A DNA stretch of 64,000 bases, taken from assembly GCF_002251635.1 (NCBI RefSeq), contig NZ_NMOJ01000050.1, forward strand, positions 16,138-80,137, in the 5' to 3' direction. Below the pieces are notes generated by a model. The model saw only the letters and a list, made by a program, of their open reading frames with translations, made no database searches and was not told the DNA's origin. Within the stretch, counting starts at the first letter, position 1, and each line of letters starts with the position of its first letter. Source of the DNA: Pseudomonas mandelii (GTDB taxonomy: Bacteria > Pseudomonadota > Gammaproteobacteria > Pseudomonadales > Pseudomonadaceae). Both the position numbers and the translations under genes were made by a program. Below are positions 49,123 through 57,730 of the stretch, piece by piece.

Positions 49123-50904
49123 TCACTCATTACTACTGAATGTCTCGTTCGTCGTCGCTGTAAAATTGAAGACGCTCGTTACCCGCCCATCCCTCACCTG
49201 CATGACCCGGTCAGCTAGTTCGATCAGGCGAGGTCGGTGAGAAACGGCGATGATGGTGATCTCTGGCGTCAGTGCTTTAAGGGATGTGCAGATATCGAAC
49301 TCCGATTCGGGATCAAGCGCACTAGTCGCCTCATCGAGAATCAGGAGGCGCGGACGATGAGCCAGAGCGCGGGCAATCACGATGCGCTGACGCTGCCCGC
49401 CGGAGAGTTTTCCGCCGCGCTCACCGACGACAGAATCCATACCATTGGCAAGGCTCTGTACGAAGTCCCATGCTCCTGCCTGGCGCAGTGCCCGTTCTGC
49501 GTCCTCGCGCGTCAGCGCCGGTTCACCTAGCGTAACGTTCGCGAACACGCTGTCATGCAACAAAAGGGTTTCCTGAGTGACGTAGCCAATCAAGCGGCGC
49601 CACTTACGGCGATCGAGGTCATTCAGGGAGGTGCCGTCAACACGTATTGTTCCTGCCTGAGGATTCAGCAATACGCAAAGCAGGTCGAGTATGGTGGTCT
49701 TACCCGCTCCAGAAGGTCCAACCAGCGTGGTCATCGTTCCGACTTCAAATGAAAAGGATGTCTTTTCAAGAATCGTGCGTTGCTCGTAGGTGAACGACAC
49801 GTTGTCGAAATCGATGTGTTGGTGAAGCGTGGGCTCACCATTACCGCCTTGAGGTTCTACTTGGGATTCAGCAGTCTCTACCGCACGACGTAATGCCCAG
49901 AATGCACTCTCCTGCCCCGCCATACGGTGATATCGCTGTTGCGCCTTGTGCATTAGGCCAAGCACGCGAACGACCATAAAGATCAGCACCATCACCGATG
50001 ACAACGGTAACTGCCAGACCACTAAACCTGCGTAGAGCCCGGCAGCCGCGAGGATGGCTAACAAGGGCTCCTGCAGGGCACGCAGTGTCTCCCGGCTGGT
50101 CACCTCTTTTTCCATCGCCGCATTTAGCTCGGTGGCTTGGTGTCGCAACAGAGAGTCGGCGATGTCTTCTCGTGCCATGGCCTTCAAAGGCTTAACCGAT
50201 CCGAGCGTGTCGGTGAGGCTCACCAATAAATCCTTCATGAGGCGAGTCTGACTTTTACCTGCGCGACGCGATGTTTTGACCAACCCTCGAAGACCAATAA
50301 GAATGGTCAACCCCACAATCAGGCATACCGCCGCCGCCTGCCATGACACGATCAGCGCAATGGCTGCGTAAGCCACAGCCTGGATCGATAGTGCAAGCAT
50401 ATTGGCTGCGTGTTCATACGCAGTGGACGCTCGGTAGGCTTCCGTCGCCACCGCATTGGCCAACGCCCCACCTGGTTGATGCAGGTAGTACTCCCACCGG
50501 CTTTCCAATGTGGCGTTGATCAGATCCACCCGCAGGTCAGTGGCCACACGTGCAACGGTGTACCCCACTTGACGGTTGGCCAAAAGGATCAAAAAACTGC
50601 TGATTGCCATGCCGACGACAATGACAATCAACAATGCCGGTATCGTCGGCTCCAGCCCCATGCTCTGCAGTGCGTCGATAACGCGCACACCAAATTTCGA
50701 ATGAGCGTTGTCGCCCAACATCACCGAAACTAGTGGCAACATGGTGGTCAGGCTCACGCTCTCCACCATTCCAGCGATCACGAGACTAAACAACATCAAG
50801 GCGGTACGTCCCGGGTAGGATCGACCAAACGCAAAGATAATTCGCATAGCACCCACAGGTAATAACAGGCTAAGCGCCTTCAATATTTTTGTCGCACGCC
50901 CCAA
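49123..50904 (-). CDS. ABC exporter (fused membrane and ATPase domains), MsbA-like
   Basis: About 593 residues if started at the TTG at 50904; the ribosome site there is weak, and an ATG (MRIIFAFG) near 50847 is an alternative. Residues 1-330 hold six membrane helices; the ATPase has Walker A LVGPSGAGKTTILDLL, signature KLSGGQRQRIVIARAL, Walker B PRLLILDEATSALD and the switch SHRP. The last is slightly unusual (SHR as in type-IV exporters). Placed between spt and the kinases, it is a candidate flippase for ceramide-type lipids. Confidence 0.9.
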   Translation of the reverse strand: MGRATKILKALSLLLPVGAMRIIFAFGRSYPGRTALMLFSLVIAGMVESVSLTTMLPLVSVMLGDNAHSKFGVRVIDALQSMGLEPTIPALLIVIVVGMAISSFLILLANRQVGYTVARVATDLRVDLINATLESRWEYYLHQPGGALANAVATEAYRASTAYEHAANMLALSIQAVAYAAIALIVSWQAAAVCLIVGLTILIGLRGLVKTSRRAGKSQTRLMKDLLVSLTDTLGSVKPLKAMAREDIADSLLRHQATELNAAMEKEVTSRETLRALQEPLLAILAAAGLYAGLVVWQLPLSSVMVLIFMVVRVLGLMHKAQQRYHRMAGQESAFWALRRAVETAESQVEPQGGNGEPTLHQHIDFDNVSFTYEQRTILEKTSFSFEVGTMTTLVGPSGAGKTTILDLLCVLLNPQAGTIRVDGTSLNDLDRRKWRRLIGYVTQETLLLHDSVFANVTLGEPALTREDAERALRQAGAWDFVQSLANGMDSVVGERGGKLSGGQRQRIVIARALAHRPRLLILDEATSALDPESEFDICTSLKALTPEITIIAVSHRPRLIELADRVMQVRDGRVTSVFNFTATTNETFSSNE

Positions 50905-50959
50905 CCTGATGACTCAGCTCAAAAGCGGGCTCGCTATCAACCAAACAACCCGACCACCG

Positions 50960-52153
50960 TCAACCGACCAAGCTCGCCGTTGAACGTAGCATCGTGAAAG
51001 CATGGATAATCTGGTCGATCTGATCAGGGGTGTGGGCAGCACTGACGCTGCATCGAACCAGCGTCACTCCCGCTGGGGTCGCAGGCGGCAGTACCAAATT
51101 GACGTAGACACCGTGCTCGATCAGCGCATGCCAAAACTGCAGGCCTTGTTCTTTTGTACCCACCATGACGGGTACGACCGGGCTGACATTCGGGCCTAAC
51201 GAATAGCCGAGCTTCTCCAGCCCGTGGTACAGACGATGGGCATTGCTCCAAAGCTGATCTCGAAGCTCGGGACGTGTCGCGATCGAACGCAGCGCTGACC
51301 GAACCGACGCGATGGCCGAAGGCGACGGTGATGCCGTAAAGATGTAAGGTCGACTTGCATAACGCAGTATTTCCATACTGCTGCTCTTGCCTGCTGCAAA
51401 ACCGCCAATCGCTGCCAGACTTTTGCTAAAGGTGCCCAGCAGAATGTCGACCTCGCTCTCTACACCGAGTGCTTCGGACAGACCTCGTCCATTGGCCCCC
51501 ATAACTCCGAAGGAGTGGGCTTCGTCAACAAGCAGATATCCGCCAAGCCTTCCCTTGATCTCAACGATTTCTCTGAGCGGCGCGGTATCTCCCAACATGC
51601 TGTAGATGCCCTCTACGATAATCAGCGCATGTTTGGCACGTTCGCCCAGGCGAAGCATCCGTCGTTCGAGATCCTTGGCATCGTTATGCTGAAACCGGAT
51701 AATTTCAGCGCCGCCCAGCGCGCACGCGTCATAGATACTGGCATGACAATCTGCATCCAGAAGCACTACCTCTCCTGGCCCAGCTAACGAACCGATCACC
51801 CCCAAGTTCGCTACGTATCCCGTGGAAAACACGATGACTGAGGGCCGATTCAGAAAGGCCGCAAGCTCAGCCTCTAGCGCCATATGACCACCATAGCTGC
51901 CGTTAGCCATTCGCGACCCTGTGGTGCCCGTACCGTCTATAGCCAGTGCCTGTTGAGCGGCCTCAATGGCGCCAGGATCAAAAGTCAGCCCCAGGTAATT
52001 GTTCGTTCCTGCGAGGATGACGTTTTGATCGCCTATGCGCCCCTCGGTAGGCGAATACACCGCATCAATACACGTACCAAATGGACTCGGCGTCGTATTC
52101 TGCAGAGTAGAACGCTCGGCTGCCAGGCGGATGAAACGGTCATACAACCCCAT
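50960..52153 (-). CDS. spt: Serine palmitoyltransferase
   Basis: 397 residues from the ATG at 52153 (GGAG seven bases upstream), overlapping the acyl carrier protein gene by 14 bp. It belongs to the alpha-oxoamine synthase family of PLP enzymes: NYLGLTFDPGAIEAA, GTGTTGSRMANGSYGGH, the stacking histidine in DADCHASIYD, DEAHSFGVMGANGRG and the PLP lysine in LGTFSKSLAAIGG (about residue 240). Relatives make 8-amino-7-oxononanoate, 2-amino-3-ketobutyrate, aminolevulinate or 3-ketosphinganine; the cluster of dedicated ACP, reductase, acyl-ACP synthetase and ceramide synthase identifies serine palmitoyltransferase. It commits the pathway by condensing serine with an acyl thioester. Confidence 0.88.
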   Translation of the reverse strand: MGLYDRFIRLAAERSTLQNTTPSPFGTCIDAVYSPTEGRIGDQNVILAGTNNYLGLTFDPGAIEAAQQALAIDGTGTTGSRMANGSYGGHMALEAELAAFLNRPSVIVFSTGYVANLGVIGSLAGPGEVVLLDADCHASIYDACALGGAEIIRFQHNDAKDLERRMLRLGERAKHALIIVEGIYSMLGDTAPLREIVEIKGRLGGYLLVDEAHSFGVMGANGRGLSEALGVESEVDILLGTFSKSLAAIGGFAAGKSSSMEILRYASRPYIFTASPSPSAIASVRSALRSIATRPELRDQLWSNAHRLYHGLEKLGYSLGPNVSPVVPVMVGTKEQGLQFWHALIEHGVYVNLVLPPATPAGVTLVRCSVSAAHTPDQIDQIIHAFTMLRSTASLVG

Positions 52154-52400
52154 GGCTTTTCTCCACATAGGCCACCACAGAACTAGCCAACTGTTGTGGG
52201 GTTCTGACGTCCATCAATATGTTGATGGGGATGGACAGGTCGTACTCGTCTTCCAACTTCATCAATAGATCCATCATTTTGACGGACTCCAAACCCAAGT
52301 CGTTGACCAAGTCACTCTCGGCGCCCACTTCTTCCGATAACGGAACGATTTCTCGCAGGCATCTCAGGACATTTTTTAGAGTCGTGTCTAGCGTAACCAT
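52140..52400 (-). CDS. acpR: Acyl carrier protein dedicated to sphingolipid synthesis
   Basis: 86 residues from the ATG at 52400 (AAGAGG six to seven bases upstream); a TTG two codons earlier is also in frame. Motif DLGLESVKMMDLLMKLE carries the phosphopantetheine serine (Ser39). An acidic helix follows, as in AcpP. It sits between spt and the reductase and probably presents the acyl chain to Spt after loading by the synthetase at 53346. The Caulobacter equivalent is AcpR. Confidence 0.88.
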   Translation of the reverse strand: MVTLDTTLKNVLRCLREIVPLSEEVGAESDLVNDLGLESVKMMDLLMKLEDEYDLSIPINILMDVRTPQQLASSVVAYVEKSHGVV

Positions 52401-52434
52401 GGCCAACCTCTTGGACGATTGAATTGACGCGTTT

Positions 52435-53346
52435 TTAGAACAGCCGGTCTTTCAGCGCGCGACGCAGCTTTATCTGGGGTACCCACCCAATGGCATCGGT
52501 AATGACAGCGTTGCTGCATGTCCAATCGTCGTGAACGAGCTCTTTGACCTTGCTGGTCGTAAGCATCGGCTCACCCGGAATCAGGTAGGACAAAATGAGG
52601 TTCAGTCGCGCCAGGCTGTTCAGCGCAACATGGGGAATAGTCATCTGACGTACAGGTGCCTTGCGTACATCAACCCCAATACACGCCAAGCCATTCCAAC
52701 TGTATCCACCCAACGCACCGTCACTGATCTCATACATCGCCGGCCTCGCCAACGGAGTAGTGATCCATTGCAATACGGCAGCGGTGAGATCAAACACATG
52801 GACGAAACTCAGGCGCGAATGGCCCGCACTCAACCTGATCAACAACCCACGCAGCAACCAGGAAAACAAAGGTTGCAACTCTCGATCGCCCGGGCCATAC
52901 ACAGCGGTAGGCCTGAAAATACTGACTTCGATCTTTCCGGCCCCATGAAGGACTTCTTGCTCCGCGTAATACTTGGAATTCGAGTACCAGGAAAGCTCGG
53001 GATGACGTGCTGCCAGGGACGACATATGCAGAAATCGCTCACAGTCTCCGCCGACACGTGCGGCTTCCATGACTCGACGGCTACCGTCGACGTTGGTGAC
53101 ATGAAAGACACACTCCTCTCGCCCTCTGACGGCTCCCGCACAGTGAACAACCGTGCGTGCGCCCATCACCAGCTCAGACAGAGACCGTGAATTTTCAAGC
53201 GAGCCTCGCACCCAATAAATTCCGTTGCGTAGACCTGACTGCGTCCGACTCAACGCACGAACATTGAACCCTTGGGTTACCAACATTCGCCCAATCAGGC
53301 TGCCGATGAATCCGCTCCCTCCGGTCAGGGCCACTGTCGGCACCAT
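52435..53346 (-). CDS. cerR: Ceramide/3-ketosphinganine reductase, extended SDR family
   Basis: 303 residues; the ATG at 53346 shares a base with the TGA of the synthetase gene (TGATG), so translation is coupled. NAD(P)-binding VALTGGSGFIGSLIGRML, conserved STVVHCAG-like segment ARTVVHCAGAVRGRE, and the catalytic YxxxK in SWYSNSKYYAE, followed by FRPTAVYGPGDRE. This is the epimerase-type SDR fold. In Caulobacter the equivalent gene (CerR, in the same position next to spt, acpR and aasR) reduces the ketone, there after N-acylation. Substrate by analogy. Confidence 0.82.
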   Translation of the reverse strand: MVPTVALTGGSGFIGSLIGRMLVTQGFNVRALSRTQSGLRNGIYWVRGSLENSRSLSELVMGARTVVHCAGAVRGREECVFHVTNVDGSRRVMEAARVGGDCERFLHMSSLAARHPELSWYSNSKYYAEQEVLHGAGKIEVSIFRPTAVYGPGDRELQPLFSWLLRGLLIRLSAGHSRLSFVHVFDLTAAVLQWITTPLARPAMYEISDGALGGYSWNGLACIGVDVRKAPVRQMTIPHVALNSLARLNLILSYLIPGEPMLTTSKVKELVHDDWTCSNAVITDAIGWVPQIKLRRALKDRLF

Positions 53347-55097
53347 CACGCGGAACCTGCGACGGCGAAGGTTTCCTGGCGCACCACCAGCTGACTGAGA
53401 AAGCGCTTACGCGCTTCAGCTCGCGCAGGTTTGCCTGATGAGGTGCGAGGAATGCTATGTGGTGGAACGAGCTCGATCATGGGTGAGAGCCCGAACTCAC
53501 TGTGGATCTTGGCAAACAAGGTGTGCAGTAGTCGTTCGCGCGCCTCTTGAGCGACGATCCGACATTGCACCTGTACTACTACCGACGTCTCCCCGTTGTC
53601 TTGCACAATGAACACGATGGCGTCTCCCGGCCTGACCTCGGGCTCTGATTCGGCGACCAGCTCGATATCCTGGGGCCAGATGTTCCTACCCCGGATAATG
53701 ATCAGGTCCTTCTTGCGCCCGGTGACATACAAGTCACCGTCAAGCAGATAACCCAGATCACCGGTGTCCAGCCATCGTGTAACTTCCAGCTGCTGTCTCG
53801 ACTCCTGATCCTCAAAGTACCCTGCCATGAGGCTTGGGCCAGAAATGACAATTCGACCGATGCATCGCTCGGCGAGTGCATGGCCAGTGTCATCTAGCAC
53901 CTGTAGTTGATGACCCGGCAGAGGGCGACCACAATTAACAAATGTGCTGACGGCCGCGGATTGTTCAGTGGCTTTAACTGCCCGCCCTTCTAGTTCCAGA
54001 ATGTCCCGGTCCACTCGATCAACCTGCCCGCCAGCTCCAGGCGCTGCGAAGCTGACGGCTAACGTATTTTCGGCCAGGCCATAACATGGCATGAATGCAC
54101 TTGCTTTAAAGCCCGCAGGAGCAAAGTGCTCGGCGAAGCGGTTCAGCGTGGAAATCGCAATGGGCTCCGCGCCTACACCAGCCACCCGCCACTTCGAAAG
54201 ATCAAGGCTTTCGACCTCTGCAGAACTGCAGCGTCGTACGCACAAGTCGTACCCAAAAGGCGGTGCGACAGACACCGTACCTCTGTTACGACTCATCAGA
54301 TTCAACCATTGCTTGGGGCGCATGGCGAAATCTCGTGTCTGCAGATAGTCAACCGATAGCTGAGTGGCGACCGGAGTCAGGACGAAACCAACCAACCCCA
54401 TGTCGTGGTAGTACGGCAACCACGAAATGCAACGATCGTGGGGCTGTAGCCTGATTCCATGAAGACTGATGCCTCGAAGATTAGCCATTACTGACTGCTG
54501 CGTTACGACCACGCCCTGAGGAAAGCGGGTACTACCTGAAGTGTACTGCAGGTAGGCAATATCATCCGGTTGCGGACGCACGAGTTTGACGTCGGACATG
54601 GCGAGCGCTTCGACCGAATCAAAGTCACCAGTGAATTTCAGTGCGGAGGCATCTACAGCCTCATTCACATACGGTAACCACTCTCGGCCGCCGACAATTG
54701 CCGAGGGAGAGCAACTGGCCAGCAATCCTCGCAGCTTTTCAACGTACGCATGATGGTGTCCTACCCCTGCGGGAATAGGCAGTGGCACCGGAATGAGACC
54801 TGCGTATTGACATGCAAAAAAAGCTTTAACGAAGCAGGGTGTCGTGTCTGCGATGAGTGCTACACGATCTCCCTTCCTCAGACCAATACCTAATAACTTC
54901 TTGGCCGCGGCTACGGCTCGAGCCTGCAATTGTCTGTACTCAACAACGGCCACTAGATGACAACGTCGGTCGTAGAAATTCATGCCCGTCTGGCCAAGCG
55001 CCGCGTAGTCAAGCGCTTCAGCCAATGAAGAAAAATCTGCAAATCGTTGAGGCAGTGAACGTACAGCGCTTGTCTCTGACAAATAGAGAACGGTCAT
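53346..55097 (-). CDS. aasR: Acyl-ACP synthetase / fatty acyl-AMP ligase
   Basis: 583 residues, ANL superfamily. P-loop YLQYTSGSTRFPQGVVVTQQ near 182-200, FAAL-type WLPYYHDMGLVGFVLTP near 222-238, MPCYGLAENTLA, the ATP motif TGDLGYLLDGDLYVTGRKKD, and the C-terminal lysine region SIPRTSSGKPARAEARKRFL. FAALs make acyl-adenylates and pass them to ACP. As the first gene of the leftward arm it most likely charges the ACP encoded at 52140 for Spt, as AasR does in Caulobacter. Confidence 0.87.
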   Translation of the reverse strand: MTVLYLSETSAVRSLPQRFADFSSLAEALDYAALGQTGMNFYDRRCHLVAVVEYRQLQARAVAAAKKLLGIGLRKGDRVALIADTTPCFVKAFFACQYAGLIPVPLPIPAGVGHHHAYVEKLRGLLASCSPSAIVGGREWLPYVNEAVDASALKFTGDFDSVEALAMSDVKLVRPQPDDIAYLQYTSGSTRFPQGVVVTQQSVMANLRGISLHGIRLQPHDRCISWLPYYHDMGLVGFVLTPVATQLSVDYLQTRDFAMRPKQWLNLMSRNRGTVSVAPPFGYDLCVRRCSSAEVESLDLSKWRVAGVGAEPIAISTLNRFAEHFAPAGFKASAFMPCYGLAENTLAVSFAAPGAGGQVDRVDRDILELEGRAVKATEQSAAVSTFVNCGRPLPGHQLQVLDDTGHALAERCIGRIVISGPSLMAGYFEDQESRQQLEVTRWLDTGDLGYLLDGDLYVTGRKKDLIIIRGRNIWPQDIELVAESEPEVRPGDAIVFIVQDNGETSVVVQVQCRIVAQEARERLLHTLFAKIHSEFGLSPMIELVPPHSIPRTSSGKPARAEARKRFLSQLVVRQETFAVAGSA

Positions 55098-55658
55098 AGG
55101 TCTGAGCTCTTTATCAGGCGCACTACTAAATTTCGCGCTAAGTTTTAGGTCACTACATGCATGGGAGAAAACTTCGCCCTACGCAATTAGCGAACAATCC
55201 AAAATCATGTCACCAGCCGACAAGTCATATAGATATCTGAAAATTTCTAATTCGTGCGCCTAGGCATTCCTGCTCTAAAAATGCATAAAGTCAATCCACA
55301 GCAGCTGATAAGCACCGTCATTTAAGACCCACCTTCAAACATATCATACGAAAAAAAACAGCTTAGCCACCGATGACAGACCAGCCAACTTATGATGCAA
55401 CCTCAACGAAGGCACATCATGTTCAACGCATGGCTCACCTAGCAATCCGCACACCTGAAAGCAACCGAAAACCGGGCATTTCAGAGGAGTTTCATTCTCC
55501 TCGCTGGTTCTATGGCTTATTCGCTTTGTCGTGTTATATATAGCCGTAACGAAATATTTCAGCAACAGATAAATACAGTTTTTTATCGACCGAGCTCAAT
55601 GGTTCGCAGACACGCGAATTGACTAACCATCCATTAATGCAGAAAACAGATAACAGTC
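55098..55658. promoter_or_regulatory. Divergent promoter region of the sphingolipid cluster
   Basis: 560 bp, AT-rich, between the leftward synthetase arm and the rightward ceramide-synthase arm, so both promoters should be here. A hairpin GAGGAG-TTTCATT-CTCCTC lies at 55484-55502, and a TTGTCG...TATATA stretch near 55526-55545 could be a rightward promoter. No regulator gene adjoins the region. Confidence 0.5.
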
Positions 55659-56801
55659 ATGGACAAAATGAACCCTTCAATAAAAACAACAATGGTTAAA
55701 GATCAGCAAGATCTTGATATCTTTATTTCGCTTCCTGGCATGCTATATAAGAATGATCCTTGTTGGATTGAGCCGCTGCACTTAGAACGGCGTGAACATC
55801 TGTCAAAAAGGAATCCAACTTCCGAACATATTACTTGGCAAGCTTGGATCGCAACGTGCGAAGGCGTACCTGTGGGTCGCATCCTCGCGCAGATCGATAC
55901 GCTGCACCAAGAGCTTCATGGTGCAGATACCGGTCATTTCGGGATGCTTGATGCAATTGACGATCCAGAGGTGTTTCTCAGTTTATTCACCACCGCGGAA
56001 GCATGGTTGCAAGCGCGTGGAGTCAAGCAAATTACCGGGCCATTCAGCATGAATATCAATCAAGAGAGCGGATTACTGGTTGAGGGTTTTGATACGCCTC
56101 CTTCGGCCTTCATGAATCATCACCATCCTTACTACCAAAGGCACCTGGATACTCTAAATTACCGCGAAGCCGTCGACCTTCTAGCCTACTGGATGCGTAC
56201 CGACGAGCTGAATTTCCCTGCAGGGCTTCAGAGGATGATGAATCGCGAACGCTCTCGAATTCGCATCAGGATGCTAGACAGGTCAAGGTTCAACGAAGAG
56301 ATGCAAACGCTGCGCGATATTTTCAACGATGCCTGGGAGAACAACTGGGGCTTCGTACCCTTCACCGAAAGAGACTTCGGCGACATGGGCAAGCAACTGA
56401 AATTCCTGGTGCCGAATGACCTCATCTACATCGCTGAAATAGACGATGAGCCCTGTGCATTTATCGTCGCCATGCCGAACATCCATGAAGCAATCGCACC
56501 CTTGAAGGGCAAGCTTTTGCCTTTTGGTTGGCTCCGGTTGCTATGGAAATTGAAGATCGCCGGCACTCGAACGGCACGAGTTCCATTGATGGGCGTCAGG
56601 CAACGTTATCAATTCAGTAGGCAGGGGCCGGTATTGGCGTTGCTGCTGATAGAGGCGCTCAAAGCTCCCTTTGTAAGACGCAAACTCGATGCTTTGGAGA
56701 TGTCATGGATTCTTGAAACGAATACCGGCATGCGCACGATTCTTGAACGCATTGGTGCGACAGACTACAAGCGGTATCGACTCTATGAAAAACGTATCTG
56801 A
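55659..56801 (+). CDS. bcerS: Bacterial ceramide synthase (GNAT-like acyltransferase)
   Basis: 380 residues. Characteristic features of the bCerS-type N-acyltransferase family: NDPCWIEPLHLERREHLS near the N-terminus, ITGPFSMNINQESGLLVEGF, PPSAFMNHHHPYY, NNWGFVPFTERDF, FLVPNDLIYIAEID, and the C-terminal ETNTGMRTILERIGATDYKRYRLYEK. These proteins fold as double GNAT domains. In Caulobacter bCerS acylates the amino group of the sphingoid intermediate using acyl-CoA. Position at the head of the rightward arm, opposite spt, supports the same role. A second ATG lies three codons downstream and may be used. Confidence 0.87.
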   Translation: MDKMNPSIKTTMVKDQQDLDIFISLPGMLYKNDPCWIEPLHLERREHLSKRNPTSEHITWQAWIATCEGVPVGRILAQIDTLHQELHGADTGHFGMLDAIDDPEVFLSLFTTAEAWLQARGVKQITGPFSMNINQESGLLVEGFDTPPSAFMNHHHPYYQRHLDTLNYREAVDLLAYWMRTDELNFPAGLQRMMNRERSRIRIRMLDRSRFNEEMQTLRDIFNDAWENNWGFVPFTERDFGDMGKQLKFLVPNDLIYIAEIDDEPCAFIVAMPNIHEAIAPLKGKLLPFGWLRLLWKLKIAGTRTARVPLMGVRQRYQFSRQGPVLALLLIEALKAPFVRRKLDALEMSWILETNTGMRTILERIGATDYKRYRLYEKRI

Positions 56802-57594
56802 GCCGGTGCGCTTTTCAGCGCTAGTACTGGCGGGTGATCGACAAGCCAATGATCCTGTAGCTGCTATGAGTGGTTTGGGGTGCAAGGCCCTCACGAAAGT
56901 CCAGGGTATACCGATGCTTCATCGCGTACTGGCTGCCTTGAGAGCTAGCGATCGCGTTGCTGAAATTACTTTGATGGGACCTTCGCGCCAGGCTTTAGAA
57001 AATGATCTGCGCATGCACACATTATTGGGACGCAGAGAAGTTTTCGCTCTGGAACCTGCCTCCACGCCCAGCGCCAGTGCGCTACGGGGACTACTGCATG
57101 TAAAAGCCCGCCCCGTATTTGTCACGACAGCTGACCATGCACTTCTGCGCCCGGAAATCATTGACTATTTCCTTGATCGCTCACGCGAGAGTGGTTGCGA
57201 CGTCTCTGTAGCTTTAACGCCTCTGGAAACGGTGACGACGATGTTTCCTGGCCATCGTCGCACCGCAATCAAACTCAAGGGTGGTCCTTATTGCGGCAGC
57301 AATATGTTCGCGTTCATGACGCCGCAAAGCGAGAAGCTCGCTGCATTCTGGCGATCTGTCGAAGAGCAGCGCAAAAGCCCGAGAAAGGTGATCGCAAGCG
57401 CCTTGGGGCTGAGCGCGACCTTGAAGTACCTCATGGGGACGCTATCGCTCGAACAGGCGCTGGAGCAGGTCTCATCACTGGTGGGATTGAAGATCGGCGC
57501 TGTCCTCATGCCATTTGCGGAAGCTGCCGTGGACATCGACTCCATGAGTGATCACGCGCTCGTGGAGCGATTTTTATTGGAGCGAGAGCGTTGA
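56785..57594 (+). CDS. MobA-like nucleotidyltransferase, possible phosphoglycerate cytidylyltransferase
   Basis: 269 residues from the ATG at 56785, overlapping the ceramide synthase gene by 17 bp. NTP-transferase fold: FSALVLAGDRQANDP, CKALTKVQGIPMLHRVLAAL, VFVTTADHALLRPEII and FPGHRRTAIKLKGGPYCGSNM. The overall pattern is that of the MobA/CobY-type nucleotidyltransferases. In Caulobacter a cytidylyltransferase of this kind (CpgD) supplies the phosphoglycerate unit for ceramide diphosphoglycerate, which would fit here, but this assignment rests on context and memory. Confidence 0.7.
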   Translation: MKNVSEPVRFSALVLAGDRQANDPVAAMSGLGCKALTKVQGIPMLHRVLAALRASDRVAEITLMGPSRQALENDLRMHTLLGRREVFALEPASTPSASALRGLLHVKARPVFVTTADHALLRPEIIDYFLDRSRESGCDVSVALTPLETVTTMFPGHRRTAIKLKGGPYCGSNMFAFMTPQSEKLAAFWRSVEEQRKSPRKVIASALGLSATLKYLMGTLSLEQALEQVSSLVGLKIGAVLMPFAEAAVDIDSMSDHALVERFLLERER

Positions 57595-57730
57595 TGCGAA
57601 AGCTCCTTTAACAGCCTGAAAATTCAACGCCTCTTACGTTGTGACGCTCCGTCGAATCTACCCAGCCGAATGTCGCCACGGAATGGCAATAGGAACACCC
57701 CATTGCGACGCCTGACCACAAGGTCCAAAT

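Noticed and set aside
50960-52153. BioF (8-amino-7-oxononanoate synthase) for biotin synthesis
   Set aside because: Same enzyme family, but no bio genes adjoin it and the neighbours are an ACP, a reductase, an acyl-ACP synthetase and a ceramide synthase-like gene.
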